Positions 48,121 through 59,232 of a stretch of 64,000 nucleotides of DNA are shown here, piece after piece. The stretch spans positions 360,831 to 424,830 of the forward strand of contig JAMWFC010000028.1 of assembly GCA_027475525.1 (NCBI GenBank). Reading direction: 5' to 3'. Position 1 is the first letter of the stretch, and each line of letters starts with the position of its first letter. The notes under the pieces are model-generated. The model saw only the letters and a program-made list of their open reading frames with translations, was not told where the DNA came from and made no database searches. Source of the DNA: Macrolepiota albuminosa. Its lineage: Eukaryota > Basidiomycota > Agaricomycetes > Agaricales > Agaricaceae. The position numbers and the translations under genes were made by a program.

Positions 48121-48231
48121 TTTTTTTAAATCTTCTGCTATCGGCTTTAGACTCTAGGCTTGTTACCGACTAGGCAACTCTCATCAAAACCTCTCGATTC
48201 TCTGTTGGCATCACGCTGAAAACGTGCTTCC
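48121..48231 (+). other. Leader of element A; no canonical primer binding site
   Basis: The sequence directly after the LTR is a T-run followed by AAATCTTCTGC. It lacks the TGG expected for a tRNA 3'-end primer, and I found no complementary match at the LTR that would show Tf1-type self-priming. Confidence 0.5.
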
Positions 48232-51200
48232 ATGACTGGCTCTCTTGATCCGGATCCTCCGTTCCCAGCTGCAGACGCAGGTGACTTACCTGTGCTTCAA
48301 GCTGTGAAGACGCAATTTGCGTCAGCATACCAACCTCCACCAAAGCGGGACAAAAAGACCCCTTGCGATGTCAGCATGAGCTTTGGAATGCCTGGTGGGC
48401 TATCCGTATCACGGATGATGTCCATTGTATGACTGGGTGGAAAACCAGGAGAGAGATCCGCGGTCTCAGGAGTGTCACTGCCAGCAAGCCAAATGCCTTC
48501 ACTAATGTATCCGGTATTGCCCAAGAGCTCTTCAGCTCCCTCTGAGGGTCAACCAGACATTACCCAGTACTCAGAAATGGTACAAGGCAGCGCGTTTGCG
48601 CATAGCACCCCATTCTGGACTGCACCGATGGAGTGGCATTTGGAATATGTGGCCAATGCTGCCACTGAACCAGGACCGTCGTCGTTGATGACACAAGGAC
48701 AGAAGCAAGGACCAGCAATAGTGGTCAGTAGGGAGGACAACAATGTCGTAGGGTTGGAAAAGGCGTCACCAGCGCCTGGAATTCCAGAGTTGCACAGACG
48801 GGCTGGCAAACAGCCGCAAGTGAGGCATGACGGCCTCAGGAGAGTTATGGACTTAGAGTCCAAGTTGGAGTCCTCAGATGATGAGGAAAGCAAAAGGTCG
48901 CATTCAACCTTGTCTGTCCAGTTACAGCTGGTGTTGGACCGATATCCGTCGGTCGCAAAGGAATCCACACGAAAGCATCTTCAGCTTTATGTAGTCAAGC
49001 ACTTACAGTTGCTGGCTGCTAGGAGCCACGATGTACCCCGTGCAGATTCGAATGAATATATCGAATTGTTTGCGCGCATCTTCGAACTCGAAGTGGTAGA
49101 ATACCTTAAGCGCAAAGCAGCGCGAGGGTCAGCAGTCTCAACAGCTACTCCAGCCGACTCAGTAGAATGTGAGATGAGTGTGCGCAGATGAGCGCCATTA
49201 ATCACAGATGCGATGGAATTGCTCAATGCGCCTTGTCAGGCTAATGAGTCTCAGCAAGACTACGTTCGGCGTCAGAACGCCGCAAACTGTCAACGCATTG
49301 TTAGCGGAGTGCCTCAGCAGGCATTGTCTGAGGTGGAGACTGTAACAACGACTCCGGCAGAGCCAGAGGCACTACTTGTAGTGCAGGAGGTTAAGACACC
49401 TCATAAGCAAGTTACAATCAAGGAAGAGGTGGATGAAGTCCACATTCTTGAGGAGCGAACACAACCACGACGCGTAGTGCGACACGTCCACCTAGTGGAC
49501 AACTGGAATGAACATGTCAATTACCAGAGAATACACAACCAGGACTTGCGCGATCATGGTGAGTCGTTAATTGATGACCAGGGGGTAGTCTTTGAAGGGC
49601 GTGAGGGTGTAACGCCTGTCGATGAGATGCGGCAACAATTCACAGCTCGAACTGCTGAACTGGACAGAAATCCGGGTGGTAGTGATAATAGTAGTGACCA
49701 CTACGAGCGGAGGGAGCCAATTCGTCGCAATAACAACGGTGGAGGACGTGATCGTAGGAATGATGATCAGGACAATAATAATCGTCGTGATAGTGGCAGG
49801 CAGGCTGGTGGATTACCAGCAGAGCAACAAGTGAGGTAACAGCCCACCACACGGCTGGAAAGAGTGGCCAATGAGCACCTGTTTTGCAGTCCTCGGGCAT
49901 TTTTGATGCCCGCACCTCATGATTTGCGTGAAACTATGCCGGGAATGAATGAAGCGGTCAGGATCCATATGGATCATATGCATGACCACCTCACTCGTCT
50001 GGTGGATGACTCCCTTGGAGTCAGATTTAAGTTCCCTGCTGGGGTAAGTCCCCGTAAATCCAATGGTAAGCACATACGTGCGTACGCTGGAGGACATAGG
50101 TTCTCTCAACTGGAGGACTGGGCCATGAATGTGTGCTACCACCTTGCAGCCTGCTGCTATGGTGGAGATGACATGGACCAGGAGAGGATATTCATGCTAC
50201 ACGAATTTATGGAGGGAGAGGCTCGGAATTGGTTCTGTCGCCATGTTCTCCACATTAATCGCGACAAGTCGCATTGGACATTTAAAGAAGTCCTGATAGG
50301 ACTGTATAATTGGTTTGTCAACGCTGCTACGATGCAGGAAGCTCGTGATGCCTTTAGAAAGGCAGTGTATGACGCTAAGACTGGCGTCCAGACCTTTTAT
50401 GATGACCTGGTGGGTCATGCGCAGAATATGGCCATCTATCCAGACGAATACACTATCCACGAGACATTCCTGGACAGAATACCCGCAGACATGAGGAGAG
50501 TGTTGATACACGACGATAATTTGTCTCCGGAGGTCAATACTGTGACCAAATTCTTGGCATATGTCATCTGTTATGAGCAGTCGACACGGACTGCAAACCA
50601 TTATGAGCAGTGTAGTTCACGCTGAGGAACAGTGAACTGTCAGGCAGTGAAGGTGGGAACCTTCCTGGCCAAACGGACAGATATGGAGAACAATCGCAAT
50701 CCACGATTCGTTGTTCGTAAGACAGTCCCTGGAGGCCAACGGCCTCGATTGAAGCCTGCTGGACAATTACCAGCAAAGGATAGTCGACCCTTTTTGGGTC
50801 AGAATCAGGTAGCACCAAGAGGAGTGGTGGCGCCTGTACCGCGTATAGCGGGCAAAACCGCTGGGGCTCCAGGAGTGGCCCAGAGAAGGCCTGCCGGGGA
50901 TCCCTCAGCATGCTACAACTGTGGCAGGAGTGGGCATTTCACTAAGGAGTGTCCCGCCCCTCCTAAGGCACACATCCAAGCGGCCCATACGGCTGCAGCA
51001 CCGAGCAATGTTGTCAGTGACGACGAAGACGATGAGGTCGTCGACAACATGGAGGAGGAGCCGCATGTAGAGGCTGACGGGTCAGAAGTGGATGACGCCG
51101 AGAGCATCCAGATTGATGGTGATGAATACATCGCAGTGGATGTGTACGACAGCAACTACTATGCTCGTGATAACGAGGAGGAACACCTGTTTGCACTGAT

Positions 51201-51248
51201 GGAGTGCCGTGGAGATCAGCGCATCCGAATGAGACGCGTAACCCTGCA
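48232..51248 (+). pseudogene. Element A gag part of the gag-pol polyprotein
   Basis: Gag forms the virus-like particle. ATG at 48232 follows a 111-base leader. A long N-terminal part (about 540 codons) has no recognised domain and ends in an Arg/Asn/Gly-rich stretch (RRNNNGGGRDRRNDD, about 49710-49770). The capsid-like domain follows at 50090-50560 (FMEGEARNWFCRHVL, FYDDLVGHAQNMA, FLDRIPADMRR), then a CCHC zinc knuckle CYNCGRSGHFTKEC (50911-50952) and an acidic linker (DDEDDEVVDNMEEE). The frame is free of indels but has premature stops at 48430 (TGA), 49189 (TGA), 49837 (TAA) and 50623 (TGA). All TGA sit where CGA would read arginine. Confidence 0.9.
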
Positions 51249-53990
51249 GAAGGCAACTAATAAGTTGCAGTGGCCATGCTATACTCCCAAAGAGAAGGAG
51301 TGCCTGGTCACGTATGTTGATGTCAATGGACATCCGGCATGGACGTTGTGGGACTCCGGGAGTACCACTACGGGCATTACCTGGTCACGTATGTTGATGT
51401 CAATGGACATCCGGCATGGACGTTGTGGGACTCCGGGAGTACCACTACGGGCATTACACCCCAGTTTGCTCATGTCAACGCAATTCGCGTTCATGAACTG
51501 GAGGAGCCATTGATGCTCCAGCTGGGGACTGTGGGGAGTCGCGCTATGGTGCAGTTTGGCGTGGAGGTGAGAATAAAGACGTCAGGAACGTCGACAAAAG
51601 AATACATGGATATAGCGAATTTTGATCGCTACGACATGATTATCGGTACGCCGTTCATGCGTAAGAACAAGGTGTCGCTGGATTTTGTGAACGACATGGT
51701 CGTTGTGAATGGTACGCCTTTGAAGGCGGAGAAAGTGGTGTTGAACGATACAGATGGTCGTTTGAGGCGCTATCGCGCAACTGAAAAGCGGCGTGATGAG
51801 CGCAACTGACTAGATGGTCGCAGGAGAGCGACTGTACAGGAGGTGGAGGACGAACAGGCCCCACCAAAAAGCCTGCCAGCAGATTCACCGGCTATACTGA
51901 TGACTGAGGAAGAGTTTCAAGGAACTCTGAAGAAGGGGAAGCACCCGGATGTGATTGGGTGTACCAATGGAAAGCCTAAACAGGCTGTACAGTGCAAGAA
52001 TGAGCGTGGTAGATGCGTGGTGGAGTTGCTGGAATGCCAGCCGACTAGCTCTCGAGTGAAGGTTGAGGACCTCGTCAAGGACGAGGTATACAGTACGATG
52101 GGAACTGTGGGTAGCACTAGGTCGCTAATGGATCGACCAGTGCCTCGGCCAGGAGTGCAATGGGCGTATGACCCACGAATGCCATGGGAGTGGAATGAGT
52201 TGGTAGCGTCAATGGTGACGCAGGCTATGGGAAGTGGGCAAGCGACCCAGACAGGAGAAGTGTACCGCCACGCACGAGAGGACAAGATTTCCAAAACATC
52301 GGATATCGTATTTGACGGATTTTCGCTGAAAGCGAGAAGTGTGCAGTCGTTGGCGAGTATGACGAGGAAGCAACCGGTTGTAAGATTGAATCCGGGAGAT
52401 CTCACAGAGGAGCACGTACGTGCCTTACGGGAGCGATTTGAACCAAAGGTTCAACCCCGTGTAGCATGCGTAGCCAAAGGAAAAGGTAAGGCTTTGAGCC
52501 TTGCAGAGGATGATATTCCTCGATTGCGCCAGCAATGGCAATTGGAGTTTGCTGATATCGTCAATGGAACAAAGGAAGAGCTTCCTCCGTGGCGGGAGGT
52601 TAATCATGAGATCAACCTCATTGACAATAACAAGCAGTACAAGTATCATTTGCCTCGCTGTCCATGAGCACTTCAGAATCAACTTCATGAAAAGACAAAT
52701 AGATACATAAACGCGAAGTGGTGGGAACCACGACCAGCGGTGCAAGCTGCACCATTGCTTTGTATCCCCAAGAAGGATGGAACGTTACGGACTGCATTGG
52801 ATGCACGACAGCGCAATGATAATACTGTCAAGGATGTAACACCCCTTCCAGATCAGGAAGTGATACGAGACGATGTCGCGACAGCGAAGTATCGGTCAAA
52901 AATCGACCTCACAGACGCGTACGAACAGGTTTGCATCCGCAAAGAGGATATACTGAAGACACTGTTCTTGTCCCTGATGGGGACGTTTGTGAGTAACATC
53001 ATGCAGATTGGTGATTGTAATGCACCAGCGACATTTCAGAGGTTAATGACCTCAATCTTCTGAGATGTAATCGGGAAGTTTATGCACGTCTATTTAGATG
53101 ATATATTCATATTTTCTGACTCCATTGAGGAGCATGAGCAGCACCTACGAGTCGTATTTGAACGACTATGGAAGGCCAGCCTCTATCTCAAATGGAAGAA
53201 GTGCGAGTTGTACGCAACGAGTATAGATTGTCTCGGTCATGTCATTGACGAGAAGGGCATTCATCCAGATACGGATAAGCTCGACCGAATCCAAGAGTGG
53301 CGTACTCCACGCACATATAATGATATCCAACGATTTGTCGGACTGGTGAACTATATTGGCAATTTCTTGCCAGACATCACTGCATACACTGGGCCACTTA
53401 TGGCCATGACCCAGAATGGGTCACCGTTTCATTGGAGACCACTGCATCAGCGGTGTTTTGAGATGATTAAGCGCATATGCGCAAAAATGCCAGTCATCGG
53501 GCCAATTGACCCACGCATTGACGAGCCCATCTGGCTCATTTGCAATGCGTCAAAGACTGGGGTTGGGGCCATGTTTGGCCAGGGTAAAACATGGCAGACT
53601 TGCCGACCAGCAGGATTTATGTCCCGTAAATTCACTGCTGCTCAGCAGAATTATGCTGTGCACGAGTTAGAAACACTCGCAATCCTGGAAGCCCTCCTAA
53701 AGTGGGAGGATAAACTGATGGGATATAAGATCCATATTATCATGGATCACAAAGCACTAGAGTTCTTCAAGACTCAGGTGCACCTGTCCCCGCGACAACG
53801 TCGCTGGATCGACTACATGTCGCGGTACCAGTTCGACATCACCTATGTAAAAGGTGAATTGAACAAAGTGGCGGATTGCCTATCTCGATATTTCGAGAGT
53901 GATACTCGAGATGACGTCCATGACGCGCATGACTATGTCCAGGCGGACAAACGTATTGACCCAGAGGGCGAGGATTTGCCTCTGCATTGA
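51249..53990 (+). pseudogene. Element A protease, reverse transcriptase and RNase H
   Basis: The retropepsin active site LWDSGSTTTGIT occurs twice because of the 77-bp duplication at 51304-51457, which shifts the frame; removal of one copy restores a single 2467-residue gag-pol. MIIGTPFMRKN (51640-51670) is the later protease motif. RT follows with LLCIPKKDGTLRTALDARQRN (52755-52820), KIDLTDAYEQV (52901-52931), NAPATFQRLM (53020-53050) and the catalytic VYLDDIFIFSD (53085-53117). RNase H has WLICNASKTGVGAMFGQG (53531-53585), with asparagine for the first catalytic aspartate (codon 53544-53546), then HELETLAILEAL and MDHKALEFF, with HVEGEL-type VKGELNKVADCLSR at the end. Premature TGA at 51807, 52665, 53061 and 53988. 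Confidence 0.9.
51304..51457. repeat. 77-bp tandem duplication across the protease active site
   Basis: 51304-51380 is repeated without a mismatch at 51381-51457. The unit encodes LVTYVDVNGHPAWTLWDSGS onward. 77 is not a multiple of three, so the second copy lies in a different frame from gag. Confidence 0.95.
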
Positions 53991-55712
53991 TTCCATGAAA
54001 TCAGGGAACATAGGGTCGAGTTACATGCCATGCGAGCGCAGGAAACACATTGCAGTAAGCGACTGCACAAACAGCGAGAGACTTGTGATATCGAAGCCCA
54101 GGTGCTAGTGGATCATGAGGTCCCTCAGCCAAGTGAAGAGACGAGGCAAGAGGTGCCTGCAAGAGGTACTGATATGACGCTCCAGCAAGTGCTGGAGTCA
54201 CAGGACTATACGCCTGCACCGGCCGACTTAGGCAATGTGCAATTCCACACACGTATCCAGCAAGGATACAAGGATGATAATCTCTTTGTAGAGATTCTGA
54301 ACAGTATCCAAGCGCATCCGCGCTTCAGGATGGAGCAGCAGCTTGTCTACCTTACCAGACCCACGGGGTCCAAAGTCATCTGCATTCTCCGGGAGAGGTC
54401 GTTGATTACGACTATCCTGGACCAGGCCCATAGAGTAGTGGGCCACTTTGGAACTCAGAAAACGCTGGACTATGTGCAACGCTGGTACTGGTGGCCGCAA
54501 ATGGCCAAAGAGACGAGCCAATTCTGCTCGACATGCAAGCTATGTCAACAGTCGAAAGTATCGACTTTGAAGCCACCGGGAAAGCTCCATTTGCTACCCA
54601 TACCGGTCAAACCGTGGGATTCGATTGGGATGGACTTTATAGGTCCGTTCCCCGAGTCGAAAGGCTTTAACTACCTGTGGGTAGTGATCTGCAGAATGAC
54701 CAGTATGGTCCATCTCATTCTGGTGAGAACCACCATGACAGCATCAGACTTGTCGTGGATCTATCTCAAGGAGATAGTACGCCTCCATGGACTGCCAAGT
54801 TCAATCGTAAGCGATCGAGACGCTAAGTTCACTTCCAAATGGTGGAAGGAGTTGCACAAGCTGCTAGGAGCAAAGTTGCTCATGTCGACATCGTTTCATC
54901 CGCAAACGGATGGTCAAACTGAACGTGCAAATAGAAATATAGCGCAAATATTGCGAGCATTTGTACATCCTGATCAGAAGGACTGGGTGGATAGATGTTC
55001 GCTGGTGGAATTCGCGATAAACGCGAGTATATTGGAAACCACAGGGTATTCACCCTTTGAACTCAACAATGGCTACATGCCATCCATGATTCATGAACTT
55101 TGCACAGACGAAGTTATTCATGTGGGAGTGAAGCAGTTTGCACGCAACGCGCTAAGAAATTTGGCAGATGCCCATGACGCGATTATAGAATCACGTGTAT
55201 GGCAAACCAAACATGCGAATAATCGCAGACGTGATGAGCCGGAAATCAAGAAAGGGAGCCTAGTGTACCTTTCAATGAAGAACTTGAACCTGCCGAAAGG
55301 CAGGGCGAGTAAGCTGTGTCCGAAATGGATTGGACCATATAAGGTCCTTGAGGCGGAACCGAGCACGTCTAACTACGTGCTGGAACTACCCCAGGCGCTG
55401 CAAGCACGCAGGATAGTGCCCAAGTTTCACGTGTCGCTATTGCAACCGTATATGGCCAGTAGTGATGCGCTATTTCCTAATCGCGCAACTCCGGAGCCAT
55501 ATGACTTTGGAACTGGCAATGACCAGGAGTGGTTCGTAGATGACCTCATAGGTCATCGGTGGATGAAGGGAAGCCTCGAATTCGAGGTGAGGTGGAGCCT
55601 AGGTGATACTACCTGGGAACCGCTAGTGAACTGCAAAGACCTTGCAGCAATGGACAGGTATCTAGAGTTGCAGGGCATGAAACGCCCTCAACAGCTAGCA
55701 AAACGTGCATAA
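53991..55712 (+). pseudogene. Element A integrase with C-terminal chromodomain
   Basis: This enzyme joins the cDNA to the genome. The stretch from 54030 to 55712 is open over 560 codons. HHCC zinc-binding domain: HRVVGHFGTQKTLDY followed by CSTCKLCQQSK (54430-54555). Catalytic core D,D,E: MDFIGPFP (54631-54654), IVSDRDAKFTSKWW (54810-54850) and HPQTDGQTERANR (54898-54936), all three acidic residues present. Then the GPY/F-like region (KWIGPYKVLEAEPSTSNYVL), PKFHVSLLQPY, and a chromodomain EWFVDDLIGHRWMKGSLEFEV, RWSLGDTTWEPLVNC (55530-55635). The stop codon is TAA at 55710-55712. A TGA at 53988 separates it from RNase H in an otherwise continuous frame. Confidence 0.95.
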
Positions 55713-55942
55713 TGCGCGTGTGGTGGTGGAATGTGGACAAAGTCCACTTTGATAGCCGGTGAATAACCAGGTGGCTACTAATTGTGGCTGCTTTTTGTGA
55801 CTGTTTATGCAACTATGATCGCCGGTGGGAAGCCAGGTGGCGTGTATTTGTGGTTGTTTACACCACTAGCGGAGTTGGGAGATTGTTTTATTTTCTTTCT
55901 TTTCTCAAGTCCCAATACACGTAGTCTACGTGTCTAGTGAAA
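55713..55942 (+). promoter_or_regulatory. Promoter-like gap before the extra ORF of element A
   Basis: After pol there are 230 bp without coding potential. 55881-55908 is a pyrimidine-rich run (TTTTATTTTCTTTCTTTTCT) followed at once by CAAG, the CT-box plus CAAG arrangement common at fungal transcription starts. A palindrome ACACGTAGTCTACGTGT (55917-55933) precedes ATG 55943 by nine bases. An imperfect direct repeat containing CGCCGGTG/AGCCGGTG and CCAGGTGGC lies at 55755-55840. I infer separate transcription of the downstream ORF. Confidence 0.45.
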
Positions 55943-58873
55943 ATGGCCTATTGGGGGCCGCAAAAGAGTGATCAGAGCCAGCAAGGCTCTAGTGGAGGGG
56001 GGAGACCCCCAAATATACAAATGTCAACTCAGAGGCAGCTGCCATATCCGGCGGCAAGCCAGTTTCAGTCAGCGGTGGCCTATCCAGGCCATGATGAGCC
56101 GCTTCCATATCAGACGCCCCTCCACTCGCAAGAGATGGAGGTCAATGACAAAGGGCACTATGGGTGCCCGGAGGACAGCATGCGCCGCGAGCGCTACTAC
56201 CAGGAACCGTCGTCACATCCAACTGCGTCGTATCTGACGTATGTGGGTGTGGTGACGGGGCCACCGTCAGTACCATGGGCGCACCAGCCCGTGGAAGAGT
56301 CATATGGGGAGCCTGCGCCACAAGCGCAGATTATAGCTGGGTCAGACGTGCTGTTGGGCAGACTGGAAGCAGCAGGACAGCCAGTCCCTGCAACTGCATC
56401 CTTTCTGCAGGACAGCTTGGCCATAATGGTGATGGAAGGGCTGCTTGACCAAATCGAGCTGATGAAGAGGCAGCGCGTCGCAGCGCTGGAGCAGATCGAA
56501 CGCGCATCTAAGCGCAAAATTGCCACGAGTGAGGAATCGACCGCTGAGGTCATGAGGGCTAGATATCAGCCCAGTCGACCGGTCGCTCCTCCACAGGCAA
56601 GGATGCCGTCGGAAGCGCAATTTGCGCGCCATGAGCAGCCTGCTCAGCCCGTGGCTTCGTCATTGCGGTTACCTGAGTCGGGCCCGCAGGCCTCTTCAGA
56701 GTCGCTGGCTGCTGTCAGTGAACCCTTGGCAGGTCTGTCCTTGGGTCAGCGGGAAGCCGCCTCATCTCGGGCCCTACCTAGGGGGCCCAAACCCGTTGCT
56801 GTGGCGCCAAGAGCGCCCGTTACTGTCACTCCTCATGCTGGGCCTGGAGGGAATACTCTGGCGTGAAATGCGCCTGCCCCTCCGGTGGCTCAGCCACAAC
56901 CAGAATCGTCTGCCCTGACCAAGCCAGGGCCGTCTTGTCAGCGCCGCGGCCGCAAGCCGCCTCTCGATGCCTCCAAATTGGAGGTTATACTCTTTCCTGC
57001 TGGCATTCCTGCATGAGCGGGAGAAGTCCAGATGTTGTTCATGCTGCTGGTGTTTGTACCGGCCCCACCAGAGAAGTACCCTGTGGTCGTATTGACCCCA
57101 GACCCCGGCACGCCGGAGCAGTATGATGGTCTGGTGGCGACCTCAAGAGGGAAGACCATGCCTGAAAAAGGCAAAAAACCAGTACCATCCCTGTCCGACG
57201 AGAGCGACTATGGAGAGTCGAGTTTGGAGCAGAAGGAGGACGGGGAGGAGGGGGAATTGGCCGCGGACCAATTCCAACGAGTATCGCGCAATAAGCGCAT
57301 TGCAAGGAAGAAGGCGATTCATGCCAAGGAGCTAAAGGCCCAGAAGTATAGGGCCAAGAATGAATTCTCGGGGAGGATCCCTGATGGCTTGGGGGTGAAG
57401 GTGTGGGGTCCGCTCGACATCGAGCAAATGAATTCGTGCTTTAGAGGAGCACTCAGCCACTGCACCTATTATTCATATGCCACGAATATGGTGCTGATGG
57501 GAGCTGACGCCAATTGAGCGGCATCATATGAGTATTCCTCTGGCCATCCTGCCCACATCCCGGGCACGATTGTGTATAAGCACGCCCCACACAGTCTTTC
57601 CCGCACTCCGTTAGAGCTGGACCGGCTCTATAAGTACTACGCCAATGTGCATGTCCCGTGTTGCAACAGAATCGTCACGTATATGTTGATCACAGAGCTC
57701 CAGATGTTCACGCAGCGGACAGTTGAGGCTCTGCATGATCGAACCATGCAGCTCCTGATGAAGGAGCCTAAGTACCAAGAACTTGTCAACCCGATGCAGG
57801 GCCCTGATGACATCGCTCTTGTCGAGCGATGACACATTCCGGGGCGCTTCTTGCGCACAAAAGACGATGGCACCACGGCGTTGCGCGTAATGCGTGCTCA
57901 GGATCCAGCCACACCGTTCGACCTTGACCAACTGGCGCAGTACACGCTGGTCTTTGGCCAACCCGGGTTGGAAAATACCTATCAAGGTATCGCCGTGGAT
58001 CATGCCTATCGCATGCACTGGCGGACCCTCTTTGGGTTCACCCTATGTCGAGCATTGTGCGCTAACAGCGCAGCCAAGCCGGTGATCGTACGGCGCATGA
58101 CCCTCGTCGTGGCCCGTCCAGGGCTTTATCGAGAGGCGATTGCCTCGTATGATGCCATGTTCCCCGAGCAGCCATTTGAGCCCCAACGTGGGCCGCAGCT
58201 CAAAATTCACCAAGTTCACGTGCCCGACGACCATGCATGGAACTTCTCCAACGATGACGCATTACGCGTCTTTCTACACAACCGGATCCTGCTGGAATGG
58301 GTGGACCACGTGTACACATACGGCGTAGTCTTCCTGGAACAGCAGTTCCATTCCTCCACGATGTCTATGGACATCTTCAAGCAGGTCGATGACAAGCGCA
58401 TGGAGCGCCTCTCCAAGTATGGCACCCCTGCCGCAATCCTGCAATGGGATGGATGGCGGGAGATGACTGAAGACGATCACTATCGTCTGATGTTCAAGCA
58501 CCACGAGGAGAGCAAGCTCCCAGAAAACCCTGAGGCCAACGGCCTCTATTACTTGATTGGCATGGACCCGAATCGGGTCAACCTCCTAAAATGCTCGGCA
58601 GCGCATGACCTGCCAACAGCGGACATGGACCCAGGCTGGGTCAATCTCCTGTCACGCATGGCAGAGCAGGGTATGCTCACCACCACAGCTTCAGCAATTA
58701 ACGTCGCACTAACAGAGCCTATGGTGGTAGACACGCCTGCAGTCGAGGGGCCTATAACCCCACCGAGGACGGAATCGGTGCCTCCCCCTCCCGCGATTAA
58801 CGTCGCACTGGAGGAGGAGGCAATGGTGACTGAGACGGGCACTGTGGCGGGAGCATCGTCATCCGGGTCCTAG
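55943..58873 (+). pseudogene. Extra sense ORF of element A, 976 codons, unknown function
   Basis: A single frame with no indels, interrupted only by four TGA codons (56864, 57014, 57515, 57830), each readable as former CGA. The N-terminal third is Pro/Gln/Ser-rich (MAYWGPQKSDQSQQG onward) with a short charged helical segment (EGLLDQIELMKRQRVAALEQ, about 56430-56490). A middle acidic-then-basic stretch (57195-57355, ending RNKRIARKKAIHAKELKAQK) could bind nucleic acid or act as a nuclear signal. The C-terminal half looks like a compact domain: LGVKVWGPLDIEQMNSCF, YYSYATN, HSLSRTPLELDRLYKYYANV, YTLVFGQPGLENTYQG, HVPDDHAWNFSNDDALRVFL, ILQWDGWREMTEDDHYRL. A small internal repeat (MDPNRVNLL / MDPGWVNLL, 58563 and 58626) follows. 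No signal peptide, no membrane segment, no protease, polymerase or envelope motif. I do not recognise a described family. Confidence 0.75.
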
Positions 58874-59202
58874 ACCCTTGTATACGTTATTGTGTATGTA
58901 CCTCCGAGTATTTCACTCAAACCATTTCAGCTGATATGCACTCTAGAGTCGCGTGTAGATACAGTGGACCCAGAGGAGGGGTCATCCTTTTTGTTTTCTA
59001 TATTTTGTTTATACATACCATTTTCTATCTACTGCTGGTGCCCCCTGCGCCCGTGTCTGATAAGGACTGCTGTCTATTGTGTCCGGCCGACACATCTCCA
59101 TTGCGCATGAGTGCTAATGCCTTGCAGGCATGCCATACGCGTGTATTCATCCATTGTTTGCACTACCATGCATCTTTCATCTCGCTCTACCTCCCTTTCT
59201 CA
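58874..59202 (+). other. 3' untranslated region of element A
   Basis: 359 bp separate the extra ORF from the 3' LTR; the first 329 are pyrimidine-rich (TTTTTGTTTTCTATATTTTG near 58990) and show no reading frame of note. Confidence 0.5.
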
Positions 59203-59232
59203 AGACCGAGTATTCGGTCTCATTGGGGGGTA
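59203..59232 (+). promoter_or_regulatory. Hairpin and polypurine tract before the 3' LTR of A
   Basis: AGACCGA and TCGGTCT form a 7-bp stem with a 4-base loop (59203-59220). ATTGGGGGGTA (59222-59232) directly precedes the LTR, in the position of the plus-strand primer. Confidence 0.6.

Noticed and set aside
48430..57832. TGA read as a sense codon (alternative genetic code or recoding) because frames are intact apart from TGA
   Set aside because: TGA appears where arginine is expected, TAA and TAG stops also occur, and other mismatches show the same CpG change; deamination explains all.
55943..58873. Envelope-like gene as explanation of the extra ORF of A
   Set aside because: No signal peptide, no membrane-spanning segment, no furin-like site; the product reads as a soluble protein.
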